64,000 nt of DNA. Source: Larix kaempferi (taxonomy: Eukaryota; Streptophyta; Pinopsida; Pinales; Pinaceae). The notes below the pieces were generated by a model, which saw only the letters and a list, made by a program, of their open reading frames with translations, was not told the origin of the DNA and made no database searches. The DNA lies in contig BSBM01000597.1 in assembly GCA_027924585.1 (NCBI GenBank), positions 2,770,001-2,834,000 of the forward strand. Direction: 5' to 3'. Made by a program: the position numbers and the translations under genes. Shown in pieces: positions 44,909-55,628 of the stretch (position 1 is the first letter of the stretch; each line of letters opens with the position of its first letter).

Positions 44909-47476
44909 TCACCCATCCTTGGGTGACCTGTTCCTTTCGTCGATGACCTCCCTGTTATCCCATGCTGCCACCTTAGGTGCCCCTGCCTGTTTGAGATACC
45001 TAAAATTCTGATCCTCCCTGGCCCATGCCTTCCTCTCCTCCTCTTCATTAATTTGTTCTTTGAGGATTGGGGAAAGAAAGAATGGAGGATTCAATCTCAT
45101 CCCAATCCACCTTAGTTGGTTTCTTGCCAGGGATTATTTATAGAGTATGGTTTTGAAGAGAGCATCCTTAAACCTGAGGGGAGAGTGGAGTTCTCTTCGT
45201 TTTAGATCATTTGCCACCTCGCTTCACCTTTCCCTGATGGACTCATCAACTTCCTTTTGCGTGCTACGGAGTGTAATGTCAAAGTGACTCATCGCCTCAT
45301 GTTTTTTTGCAAGGAGAATGATACGAACCGTTACACCAAAACCTCGAGATGTTAGTGAAGGCTGCCCACTAGGATCTTAACATCCCACCACGCTCCACAG
45401 TCCAGAATCTGGGATGGATGTGCACCCGTATGGTGGTGTCCCCTTTGCGTCGTACGAGCCCCAGGCGAACACTGCAATGCCGGCGTTGCCACTCGCTCTT
45501 TGACTTGAACCTGGGTGGAGGATCTGATACCAGATGATACGAACCATTACACCAAAACCTCGAGATGTTAGTGAAGGCCGCCCACTAGGATCTTAACAGA
45601 GAATGGGTATCAGCTCCTCGTCCTGAGTGAGGATCCTGTGATTATAAATTATTCCCTCAGGGAGAGTTGGCTCAGGTCTGATCATTAATGGAGTTTTCCA
45701 TTTGGATGCCACATAGAGATGATAGTCCTTGGCTCGCTCAATTTCATGGTTCATCCATGAGCACAATGCCCTTAATTGGAAATCACCCACATATGGGTTT
45801 GGTGACTAGTTGGGTGAGCCAGAAACTACGAAATTGTGCTAGAAGAACTCACTCAATTGGTCTTTTGCCATCTCTGTGGAGTTCAATGATGCATCAATAA
45901 ATTCCTTAGGAGTGCTTACCTCTATAGGGAGATATTTCTTCAATCTTTGAACCTGGAATTTGCCCCATTTTTCCTGTAAATAAACTGCATAGACCACCGA
46001 TGGTGGTCTGAGGTCACACATTCTCTCATATATGCTGATAGTAGTGGCAAGAACATCCTTAATTTTGATAATTTCCTGGTCCTTCCTTGCCAATTTTCTC
46101 TGTGCTTCAGCCAAATTTTCTTGCAACTCTAAATTCTTTTGTTCGGCCAGCCAGAGCTCTTCTGCATGGTGCATCTTTAGGATTTTTGTCTTCTCGGCTG
46201 AGAATGGGGGAGCTGTGGCCTGGCTTCCTGGACAAATTCTTAATGTTCCGAACTCATTTATGAGCCTTTCCAACTCTGCTCGTGCTTTAGCGAGTTGGGA
46301 AACGACCTCGGGGTCTTCATTACGTTCTGGAGGGTTTTCCTGAAATTTACCTTGCTCTTGTAAGCTATGCCCTTCTCCTTTATCCATCTCTTCTTCCATA
46401 TCCTGTTTTTCCTCTTCATTCCCTTTCTCTTCTTCATCCTCTTCTTCTTTTTCTTCTTCGTCCTCTTCTTCATCCGTAGTGGGATCCTTTTGATCTATAA
46501 AAGGATCAATGTCATCATCAGACACATTGGTAATCAGGGGGTTGGGTTCCCTTTCTTTCTCCTTGGAGACTTGGATTTTAGATACCTGTGTGAATCTCTT
46601 GTTGCGCCTCTTCGACCCCTGACTACTGGTAGGAATATCTGGGTCTGATTTGGCGGAGTCCTCTTTGGAGTGTTTTATTTTGACCAAGGTGTCAGCCACA
46701 CTATCCAAGTCGATTTTTCTTTTTGCCCCTAATACAGAGGTGGTCTTACTTTTTGATTCAGGTGGCAAGGGCATAGTCCTCATTCTCTAAACATCCTCAG
46801 CAGATACCACAATAAAATCCTCCCAGGAGAGCTCTAGAATCTGAGCTTTTAGCTCCTCAACAACTATTAGTTTGATCAGCCCATGATGGGCCAAAGCATC
46901 GTCTTTTCCCTTAGCCACCTTCCTGCTCATCTTTGCTAGTGATTGGAGCAGGAAAAATGGAATGCTAATATTGTTGTTTGATGAAATGTGACTTCTATGC
47001 CTGAGAAGCTCTAAAATACGAAAATGGAAAATGGGAACATAGCTTAATCTTCCAGTGCATGTAATATACCTTAGGACAATTGTGGCCATTTCATCCCATG
47101 GTGTTGGCATGGAGGGTCTCTTGACTCCATTTTTGTCCTCATCATAAACTTCTCCATGCTCAAAGAATGCTTCTTTTGCTGTGTGGTTTGCCTCCCAGTC
47201 GTTGCTGCTCCAATGCAGGCCCATTGGAAGACTAGTGTGTTTGGCTATCATGTCCTCATCCACTTTTATGCGTAACCCCTTCACCCGGGTGACGTACTGT
47301 TCATCTTTTATATGCTTGAAGTTTCTTGCGAACTCCTGGGCTACCCCTGTGTGGTATCCTCTTGGTCCAAGGATAAATGGCGTCCAACTTGAGTTGCGAA
47401 TGATTTGCAGGACTCTCGGGCTTTGATAAATGGCATTGTGATCTTCCGGTTCACTCTTTTTAAAACCCTTAGTCAT
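44909..47476 (-). pseudogene. Third ORF of the Athila-type element (uncharacterised; split by SMART)
   Basis: Starts at ATG 47,476 (MTKGFKKSEPEDHN), in the place where Athila elements carry an envelope-like ORF. Without the 285-bp SMART insertion plus duplication it is one frame of about 760 codons, ending at 44,909 beside the PPT. In-frame stops lie at 46,787, 45,839, 45,806, 45,224 and 45,134. N-terminal about 230 residues: globular, with VTRVKGLRIKVDEDMI and LPMGLHW, reminiscent of the 'putative plant transposon protein' domain. Then a basic/Ser segment, a strongly acidic Glu/Asp run (46,330-46,490) and a long coiled-coil-like part (ELWLAEQKNLELQENLAEAQ). No signal peptide or transmembrane segment typical of an envelope protein is seen. 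Function unknown. Confidence 0.75.
45319..45598 (-). mobile_element. SMART/TRIM-type miniature LTR element (280 bp)
   Basis: Terminal direct repeats of 64 bp (45,319-45,382 and 45,535-45,598) start TGTTAAGATCC on the minus strand and end GTATCA. Next to the upstream repeat is a tRNA-iMet PBS TGGTATCAGATCC (plus 45,521-45,533). Before the downstream repeat lies the purine-rich GGTGGGA (plus 45,383-45,389). The 5-bp target duplication GAGAA is perfect (45,314-45,318 and 45,599-45,603). Internal 152 bp are non-coding and include GGTTCAAGTC. Size and layout match the very small SMART LTR elements of plants, which are moved by other elements' proteins. Confidence 0.9.
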
Positions 47477-48269
47477 TTTTTCGAATCTTCTCTATAACCA
47501 GACAGACCAGGGCTTTGGGATGTAGTTTTATACTTTTAACTTGGTCGGGCTCTGACTACGGGCTCAAGGAATGCAATGGTGGTTGCTTCTCGGGAATTCC
47601 TGGTGGTTACTTATATGCAAAATCGTGGAATATGGTGCACCCGAATTCACTTCCTTTCTGCACCTATTCTTTTCATCATACTTGTACTTGCCACTTTTAA
47701 TCCCCTATATTTCATGATTGACATCTGCCTTCTTGTGATCGACCTCTGTACTTCATGTGGTGAAGGTTGCGATCATGATTTGCTGAGGGTAACGGGACTT
47801 TGGTAGCAATCATGAGTTATGAAGGTCATTCCACCATGCCGCCGATTTGAAATTGAATCTATCCTCAGCTGACTAGAAACGAATCTATTGTGGGAAAGTG
47901 GTTTACCATAAAAATCAAATAAAATTGTTTAGAGATTACCTTGGTATGTATGCGTACCTCCATTGATGAGCTGGTCCGTTTTTCAAGCATGGTGGATTCT
48001 GTAGTAATCGTGGCAGTGTCTGTAGTTGAGTTCTGCATGTCAATAGTTACGTGCATAGGGTGCTTTTTCCGATATGTGCATTTTGAATTTGCTGAGTATG
48101 TGCTTTTGAAAATGGTGCCCTATTGTGCTTTATATTTGGATGATTACATGGTTGGATCTTATTGGCTCCCTTCAATAACTTTGCAGGCTCTCTTGAATAT
48201 GTTTGAAAAAGTTTGGCGTGGTGTGTCTTTGATGAATTCCATAGTAGATGAAGACTTATTTTGCATGTA

Positions 48270-48520
48270 GACGTGGCTGGCTCTAGTGAATTGCTTTCAG
48301 CCTCACTTGAATATATGGTAGCCTCGTTTGATTTATTTTTCAGGCTCACTTGAATTGATGGCAGCCTCGCTTGATATAAATTGTTTCTTGGATGAATTGA
48401 TGGCATCCTTGCCTGAATGATTGGCAGGCTCGCTTGATATATTTTGCAGGCTCCCCTAAATTGTTGGAAGCCTCGCTTGAATTGTTGTGCAGGCTCGCTC
48501 GAATAGGTTGATGCCCTGTA
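48270..48520 (-). repeat. Minisatellite between pol and the third ORF
   Basis: Imperfect units of 20-35 bp built on GCAGGCTCGCTTGAAT (plus strand) repeat about 9-10 times with variable spacers. The surrounding 47,480-48,270 and 48,520-48,620 is non-coding, the latter T-rich on the plus strand. Confidence 0.75.
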
Positions 48521-48620
48521 CTTTCTGTTATTCCTTTGTTCTCTTTTTTGTTTTGTTTTGTTTTCACTGTTTTTTCTCTTTTTTTTGTGTGTTTTTTTTT
48601 TTCATGAAATGTGTTGAAGC

Positions 48621-51600
48621 TTATTGTGTTGGAGCATGCTCTATCAACATCAATTGTTGCTGGTAGAGTACTTGTGTAAATTCCTCTTTGGAATTTGATT
48701 GTTTGTAGAGTTTTAGGCGATTCCCATTCATGATCATGGGGAACTCATCATCATCAATTGTAATAATTCTCACAGCCCCATTGTCATAAATTTTATGTAT
48801 ACTGTAAGGTCCAAGACATCTAGTGGTTAGCTTCCCTGTGAATGTGTGAAATCTGGAGTCATAGAGTAGTGCCCAATCACCCTCTTTGAATTTCTTATCC
48901 TTCAAATGTTGGTCATGCCATTTCTTTCTTTGTTGTTGGATGATTTCAGTATGTGTAAGTGCTTGTTGGTGGTGTTCATCTAGTTGATTTAGCTGTAGCA
49001 TGCATTCTTTTGAATGTCTGATAGGTTCATATTTAGATCGGCTGCAATTCTTAATGTTTTTACTTCCAATTCGATTGGTAGCATGACCTTTTTCCCATAG
49101 ACCAGCTCATAAGGTGTGAATCCTGTTGTTGTTTTCCATGTAGTATTGTAATCCCAGATTGCTTCACTAAGTCTGTCATCCCAATCTCTTTTGTGAATTT
49201 GGACAGTTTTTGTCAAGATTCTTTCTAATTCCCTGTTGGTTACCTCAGCTTGACCATTTCCTTGAGGGTGGTAGGAGGATGACTGTCTGTGCTTTACATT
49301 GTTTCTTTTCATCAAGTCTTCAATTAAATTAGATGTGAATTGTGGTCCTTGATCCAAACCTACTTCTCTTGGCACCGCAAATCGGTGAAATATCTGCTCA
49401 GTAAAGAATTTGGCTACACTGGTTTCATTTGCAGCAACTAGTGCTACTACCTCGGTCCATTTTGTAAGGTAATCAGTGCATACAAGGATGTATCTCTTCT
49501 CATTGGACTGTGTGTTGAATGGGCGAACAAAATCGAATCCCCACTTATCGAATGCTTCTAAAGATATTTGTGGGTGTAGTGGCATTTATTGTTTTTGTGT
49601 TGGCTTTCCCATTCTCTTGAAATCGTCACAATGGGACACATACTCATAAGTGTCTCTGTGGAGTGTTGGCCAATAATACCCTGTTTGCAAGATCTTGTAG
49701 GCTGTCCTTTTTGCAGCGTAGTGTCCTCCATAGGGTTCATTGTGGGTGGCATGCATTATGTCATGTACCTCATCTTCCCTAATGCACCTTCTAAGTACTT
49801 GATCTGGTCCCTGTTTAAAAAGCATGCCCTCTATCCATGTATATGTGGCACTTTGTCTTATTACTTTTATCCTTTCTTTATAACTATAATGTTCTGGAAA
49901 CTTCCCGGAAACCAAATAGTTTGCTATATCAGCAAACCATGGACTTTTTATTGATATGGCAAAAAGGTGCTCATCAAGGAAGTTATCTTGGACCAATTCA
50001 TTATCTGTCCCATGTGTTACTCTTGACAAAAAGTCTGCTACGACATTATGCTTGCCTGGTTTATCTATTATATTGATGTCAAATTCCTGTAAAAGTAGCA
50101 TCCATCGAATAATTCTTGCACTTGTATTAGGCTTGTTCATAAGATATCTGATCGCTGAGTGGTCAGTATGGATAAAACTTTGGTATCCTGTAATGTAATG
50201 CCTGAATTTGTTGTTTGCATGTATGACTGCCAGAAATTCCTTCTCTGTGATTGTGTAGTTGAGTTTTGCCCCAGCCAAATTTTTGCTTATATAGTATATG
50301 GCATAGGGTTTCTTGTCTTGTTCTTGCCCAAACATAGATCCGATTGCTTTATCTGATGCATCAGTGTGAATGTGAAATGGAATTTCCCAGTTTGGTCCTT
50401 GAAGTATTGGTGTTGTGATAGTTTTCTGTTTAATACTTTTAAAGGCTGACATGCAGTTGCTTGTCCATATGAACTCATTGTCTTTTGTGAGAAGTGCAAA
50501 CATGGGGGCAACAAATCTGCTATAATTCTCAATAAACCTCCTGTAGTACCCTGTCTGTCCAAGGAAGCTTCTCACATCTCTTTGTTTGATAGGTGGGGGC
50601 AATGTCTTGATTACTGATACTTTGGCTTGATCCACCTCTATACCTCTCTGTGATATATGATGTCCTAGAACAATTCCTTCTTCCATTAACATCCTGCATT
50701 TGTCATTGCTTAGGCACAAGCTCATCTCAATACATTTTTTCAATATTAATTCAAGGTTTTCCAATGCCTGGTCAAAGCTCTGTCCATAAGGTGTGAAATC
50801 ATCCATGAATACTTCCATTTTTTTATTCAAAAAATCGGAGAAAATACTCACTATGGCCCTTTGAAATGTTGTCGGGGCATTACATAGACCAAAGGGTAAG
50901 ACCCTATAGGCGTAATTTCCCCATGGGCATGTGAAGGTCATCTTATCTTGATCAGCTGGGTGTATTAAAATTTGGTTGTAACCACTGAAACCATCTAGGA
51001 ATGAAAAGTACTTGTTTCCAAATAATGTATCCAGCACCTGGTCTATAAATGGAAGTGGAGAATGATCCTTCTTTGTTGCTTTATTCAACTCCCTGTAGTC
51101 CACACAAATTCTCCATTTGCCTCCTTTTTTGGGCACTATGACTAGTGGTGAGACCCACTCACTATCAGATATTGGATAGATGAACCCTACGTCTAATAAC
51201 TTTTGTAATTCTATTTTGACTATGTATTTTAGTGTAGGGTTCAACCTTCTTTGTGGTTGCTTGATTGGAGTAGAACCTTCTTTGATGTAAATGTAGTGTT
51301 TGCAGATATCAGGATGTATTCCTTTCATATCTGTATATGTCCAGGCAAATGATTTACTTTGTTGTGTTAGTATCTTCATCAATTTCTCTTCTTGCTCTGG
51401 TTTTAAATTGGAATTTATGTTGACTGTCTTGCCAGGGTTAATTTCCATGACTTTTACCTTCTCAATCTGTTCTGGCAGCACTTCTGTCCATAAGTCATCC
51501 ATGTTCTGTTTTGAACTTTCACTTGTTTCTATAGAAAAAAATTCTTGAATAACATGATTGTTAGGAGATATATTTTGTATAAATCTATCTATATGGCCAT

Positions 51601-51946
51601 CTTCATCTATTGCCTTTAAAGATATTGCAGCATCAATTGTTAGGATAGGTCGGAGGTTTTGATTTGGTGTGTTCTGGTAATCATCAGTCCAATTTTGATA
51701 TTCTAACTTTGAGGATTTCATTATTGGTGGGTAGATTGTTATCTTCTTCCTGGTATGTCCACTGGTGATTGTCATATTTCCCGATCGACAACCTATGTAA
51801 GTGTCTGCAGTTGCTAACCAAGGCCTACCCAGGATAATTGGATAGCCATTAAGTTTGCTTTTTATTTCGATTATTATAAAATCAGCTGGGTATTCCCAGG
51901 ACTCGATATTTATCATGATGTCTTCTAGCATTCCTTCGGGCTTCAC
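48621..51946 (-). pseudogene. Athila/Tat pol: RT, RNase H and integrase
   Basis: The longest open part (51,946-49,586, 786 codons) reads LGRPWLATA, WVSPLVIVPKKGGKWRICVD, FLDGFSGYNQI, FGLCNAPTTFQRA and the catalytic FMDDFT (50,798-50,809). RNase H: IHTDASDKAIG, TEKEFLAV and HTDHSAIRYL. The integrase zinc region follows, where the second Cys of CxxC is Phe (HCDDFKR). A single in-frame TAA at 49,586 precedes the catalytic core CTDYLTKW...GLDQGPQF...TNRELER (D,D,E kept) to 48,989. After a frameshift the C-terminal GPY module (RCLGPYSIHKI) ends at 48,621. Only two lesions separate it from a continuous frame. Confidence 0.93.
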
Positions 51947-52389
51947 AGTGGACGTGTCTACTAGTTGGAATACTGTTGTAGTTGGTAGTTGGTCTTACCA
52001 TTGATTGGAGTCCTAGGTATAACATGGTTTCTTTAGTCATGACATTGATCGCAAATCCTATATCGATTAAGCTTTTATTTATTTGCCTGTTATTTATGGT
52101 GACACTTACTACAAGACTACCAAGATCAAGATATTTAGGATTTATTATGACACCTAGCAACAAATCAGCCAATTGTCCCACTACATTAATAGTTGGTGGG
52201 TCACGCTTCCTTCTTCCTGGCTTCTTTAGGAAATTCTCTCTAATGAATTTGTTGCAGATGGGCACATCCCTTATGGATTATAAGATTGGGATTTGGATGT
52301 TTAAGTGTTTGAATTCGTTTAAGATTATATTCTCTTCCTCTTATTTTGTATTCCGGACAAGTTTTTTTGGAAATGGAGGGTTTCTATTT
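51882..52389 (-). pseudogene. Athila/Tat protease region
   Basis: The frame reads SLIDIGFAINVMTKETMLYLGL. The retropepsin box D-x-G-[AS]-x-x-N is altered (DIGFAINVM, Ile after Asp). It continues in the same frame as gag. A one-base indel near 51,950-51,990 shifts to the RT frame (KPEGMLEDI). Confidence 0.85.
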
Positions 52390-54044
52390 CATGTTAGTGG
52401 TATAATTTCTTCCTCAGGAGGTTCTGGTTCATCAGGATGCTGAACATAGGGTTCTGATGTGTGGTCTTGAGCTTCAGGTACAGGTTGTTGGATGTTGTGT
52501 GGGGGTGTTTTCTGCAATGTTTTTCCAGATCGTAGGTTTATTTCATTTATTTCTATGCTGTCCGCAACATAAGTTGGGAATTGTGTGATATCAATGTTGT
52601 AAGCCTGTTGTTGTTGTGGGGGCCTGTTATTATTAGGATTTGGAATTAGTTGGGATGGAATAGGTGGAGGTCTGGGGGGTGGCATAATGAGTGGTTGTTG
52701 TAATGGCACCCTCCAATTGGATGGATGTGGGTACTGGTTTGCATAGTTTGTGGTGGATGGAAATGGTGGGGGGTATTGAGGATAAGACGGTGGATAATAT
52801 GGTTATTGATAGGATGATTGATATGCTTGCTGGTTTTGTTACCATTGGTTTTGATTTGGCTGTGCTTGCCATGGAGTCGGTGCAGAGTTCCAATTTGGCT
52901 GTCCTTGATTATAGTAAGTTTGATTGCTCTGGTGATATGGCCTAGCAAAATTATTCCTCCTCTGATTTATAAAACAGAGCTTTTCTACAGTTCCTTCAGC
53001 TGCTGGGTGTTGAATGGCTTCCTTACATGAGGGTAAGAGGGGACATTTATCAGTGTAATGGTCATCGGTACAGAGACCACATACTTCTATTGTGTTTAAG
53101 GTGCACTGCCCCTTCTCATGCTTCTTCCTAAAACGAGGACAAAATACTGCCAAGGCTTGGTTAATTTCATCTTGTTTCTTTTCTATTTGAAGAGAATCAA
53201 GTTGCATGGCTAGGGATTGCAGTATGTCAGTTTTCATGTCATCCAGCAGGTTTCCTAAATTAGATTTTGTAAGTGAGGATGATGATCCACTGGTGGTTGT
53301 ATGTGTATCCCTCGTCCCATTCTTAGTTTTCCTAGATCTTGAGTAGTTTTTGAAGATTTGCAGGATCTAGTCAAAAGATTTTTGGAATATGTCTCCATCT
53401 CCAAAGAGATTTAAGACCTCAAAATTCACCTCTTTTACACCCCTAAGAAGGACAAGCTTTAGTGATTCAGGATCCAATGTGCAATGGCTGGCTCATTTGT
53501 AGCTAAGTTGAAATCTTTGGGCATAATCTTCTAATGACTCTCTATCTCCTTGTTGCATCCTAAAGATTTCATCCCTAGTATCTTTGGCCTTGCAATAGTC
53601 CCTATATTTTTCTAAGAATGACTATTTCATTTGATCCCAGCTAAAGATACTATTTCCTTCAAGGTTCATGAACCACCGAAGTGATAGGTCTTTTAGTGTG
53701 GAAGGAAAAAGCCTAAGCTTTTGTGAATCAGTAGTGTAATCAAATGATCTACAAAGTACCTCAAATTCAAACAGGAATGTGTCAGGATCCTCTAAAGTCA
53801 ACCCATGAAAGTTTGGCAGATTGTTAGGATTGATGTTCTTCATTCTGGCATCTCCGAGAGGTATGCTAATGGGAAAAGTGAAAAACTCCCTAGGTTCTTC
53901 CTCTTCATTTTCCATTGAGGTGTTTGAGCTGGAATTGGTAGTGAAGTTGCTTCTGTTTGGATCGTATGTGGAGTTAGTCTCATTTTCAGAGTGTAGAAAT
54001 TCAAACTAAGAATGGTCAGAACTGTTATTACCGTTGTTGCTCAT
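52390..54044 (-). pseudogene. Athila/Tat gag
   Basis: ATG 54,044 (MSNNGNNSSDHS) is followed by an in-frame TAG at codon 13. The frame then holds the capsid (NFHGLTLEDPDTFLFEFEVL, LKDLSLRWFMNL), a short zinc knuckle CGLCTDDHYTDKC (CX2CX3HX4C) near 53,070-53,110, an Asn/Gln/Pro-rich linker and IEINEINLRSGK before the protease. At least five in-frame stops, but no frameshift is needed from 54,044 through the protease. Confidence 0.88.
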
Positions 54045-54189
54045 GGAATGCTTGGGCAGAAAGCATCGAAACCTATCCCTTTGCCGACGAGGCATTCATT
54101 GGTAGAAGATATTTATGTTTTTGTTTTATTTAATTTTTGTTTCCTTTTTGTGGTTTTTAGGTGATGTCTACTAAAAGATTTAGCACCTC

Positions 54190-54207
54190 CCTGGAAACGG
54201 CGCCAAA
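54190..54207 (-). other. tRNA-Asp primer binding site of the Athila-type element
   Basis: The minus strand reads TGGCGCCGTTTCCAGGGA. The PBS for aspartate tRNA used by Athila elements is TGGCGCCGTTGCCGGGGA, two mismatches away. It lies three bases past the LTR end at 54,211. Confidence 0.9.
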
Positions 54208-54210
54208 AAG

Positions 54211-55628
54211 TGGTGCGCTCCTAATATGGATGCCTAATGAGGGCAGCTTATACCAAGAGCCTACTTTAAATGTCAACCCGGGGAACGTACAAACTTGAGA
54301 GATGCATGCACTGTCTGTGCTCTTTATAGGACAATCTCTTGTCACGGTTTAAAGGGAGGTATCGATGTTCTAAAGATTGTCTACGAAATGTGAGGGTTGT
54401 CTACTTAATGTGAAAACTGATTACGCTACGAAATTGAATACTGGAAATCAATGAATCTGATTAAAAGAATTAAAGTGCTGAAAGCAGTAAATATGTTATG
54501 AGAAGTAAAGCAGGGAATCTATTCTAAGTAATTAAAATGCTGAAGTAATTAGATGCTGATCTGTTCTAAGAAATAAAGATATAAAGACAGTAAATCTATT
54601 TGAAATAATTAAACTGTTGAAATAACTAAATGCTGAGAATGAAAATACCATAACAGAGCTATTTTACTATTAGGGAAACGAAGTCTGTAACTACTATCTG
54701 TGCACACAAATTGAGTCTTGATCTATCTTATTCTACCAATCTAGAATTGAAATATGATCATTCTAATGCTTACCCATCTTCTACTAAGAAGTTAAAAGAA
54801 ACTAATCATGATGAGAAACTGCAGTGAACTCCAGATCTAACCATGACATTGAAAGCTAAGCTATTACACATGTAATCGTGGATAAAAATATACGTTTGCA
54901 AGAAAGAACTTACAGGCCTACTGACATCGTTTTACTGTACTACGGAATGCATTCTAAATTACTACAAAAAACAAGGACTCATTCAACGCTACCATATATC
55001 ATAGAACTGTTCATCAATGTAAAACGCATACTTGGAAAAATACCTGTAGATAGGAATCTCCTGACCTACGTGTTGGAGGGACCCTCCCCAACCCGTACTC
55101 AGGAGAGAAGAAAAACTCAGAAACACTTGGTGGAATTAATCATCAATATTTCATTAATATGTAAAATCCATGTCAAAATAGAAGTCTGTACTTCAGTATC
55201 TCAATAGTGCAGAAAACGTTAACAATAATGTCTTTCACAAAAAATAACAGCAGAGACCTCTCGCTACCCGAGAGGTCCATATTTATACAATTTAACTCTA
55301 ATCCTAACTGATTGTGTAAGTACCGACTCATCTTGAAAGTGGGAGTGTATCCCCTATAAATCAGGAAACAAGGTGCCGAGCTTGTGGTGATCCTTTAGTC
55401 TTCTACACATCCTTCCTTTAATAAACCTGAACCTGCTCAATCATGCTTGGTTTCCATATAATCAGTTTAATTGATACGCATTCTAACATACAAGATTAAT
55501 CATATTAACAATTTCATTAAATCATTAAAGTAAAACACTTTTCCCATAATTGAGTGCGTTTCGTTACCATTGCTTGAGCTGGACCGTGGAAAAAGGGTTA
55601 TCAAAATACGTGAAAAATGGACCCATCA
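54211..55628 (-). repeat. Athila-type 5' LTR (1,418 bp)
   Basis: On the minus strand TGATGGG (55,628) to GCGCACCA (54,211). TATA box at plus 55,280-55,287. It abuts copia pol at 55,629. The ORF at 54,878-55,207 is LTR sequence shared with 44,133-44,462. Confidence 0.92.

Larger units (their letters stand above)
43499..55628 (-). mobile_element. Athila/Tat-type Ty3/gypsy retrotransposon with a third ORF, nested in copia
   Basis: Minus strand: 5' LTR 55,628-54,211, tRNA-Asp PBS, gag, protease, RT, RNase H, integrase (GPY end, no chromodomain), a non-coding spacer with minisatellite, a third ORF, PPT (44,906-44,887) and 3' LTR 44,886-43,499. The LTRs differ by about 3-4% in the part compared, so the insertion is fairly young relative to its hosts. 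The outer about 36 bp of the 3' LTR and the adjacent copia gag region are missing, pointing to a deletion at 43,498. LTR starts read TGATGGG on the element strand. Confidence 0.92.

Noticed and set aside
46367-46648. Plus-strand hydrophobic ORF (Phe/Leu/Ile-rich)
   Set aside because: It is the antisense of the Glu-rich acidic run of the third ORF.
49589-50562. Several plus- and minus-strand ORFs of 60-120 codons
   Set aside because: They are shadows of the Athila-type pol frame.
52646-52948. His/Thr/Pro-rich ORF on the minus strand
   Set aside because: It is an alternative frame of the low-complexity linker of the Athila gag.
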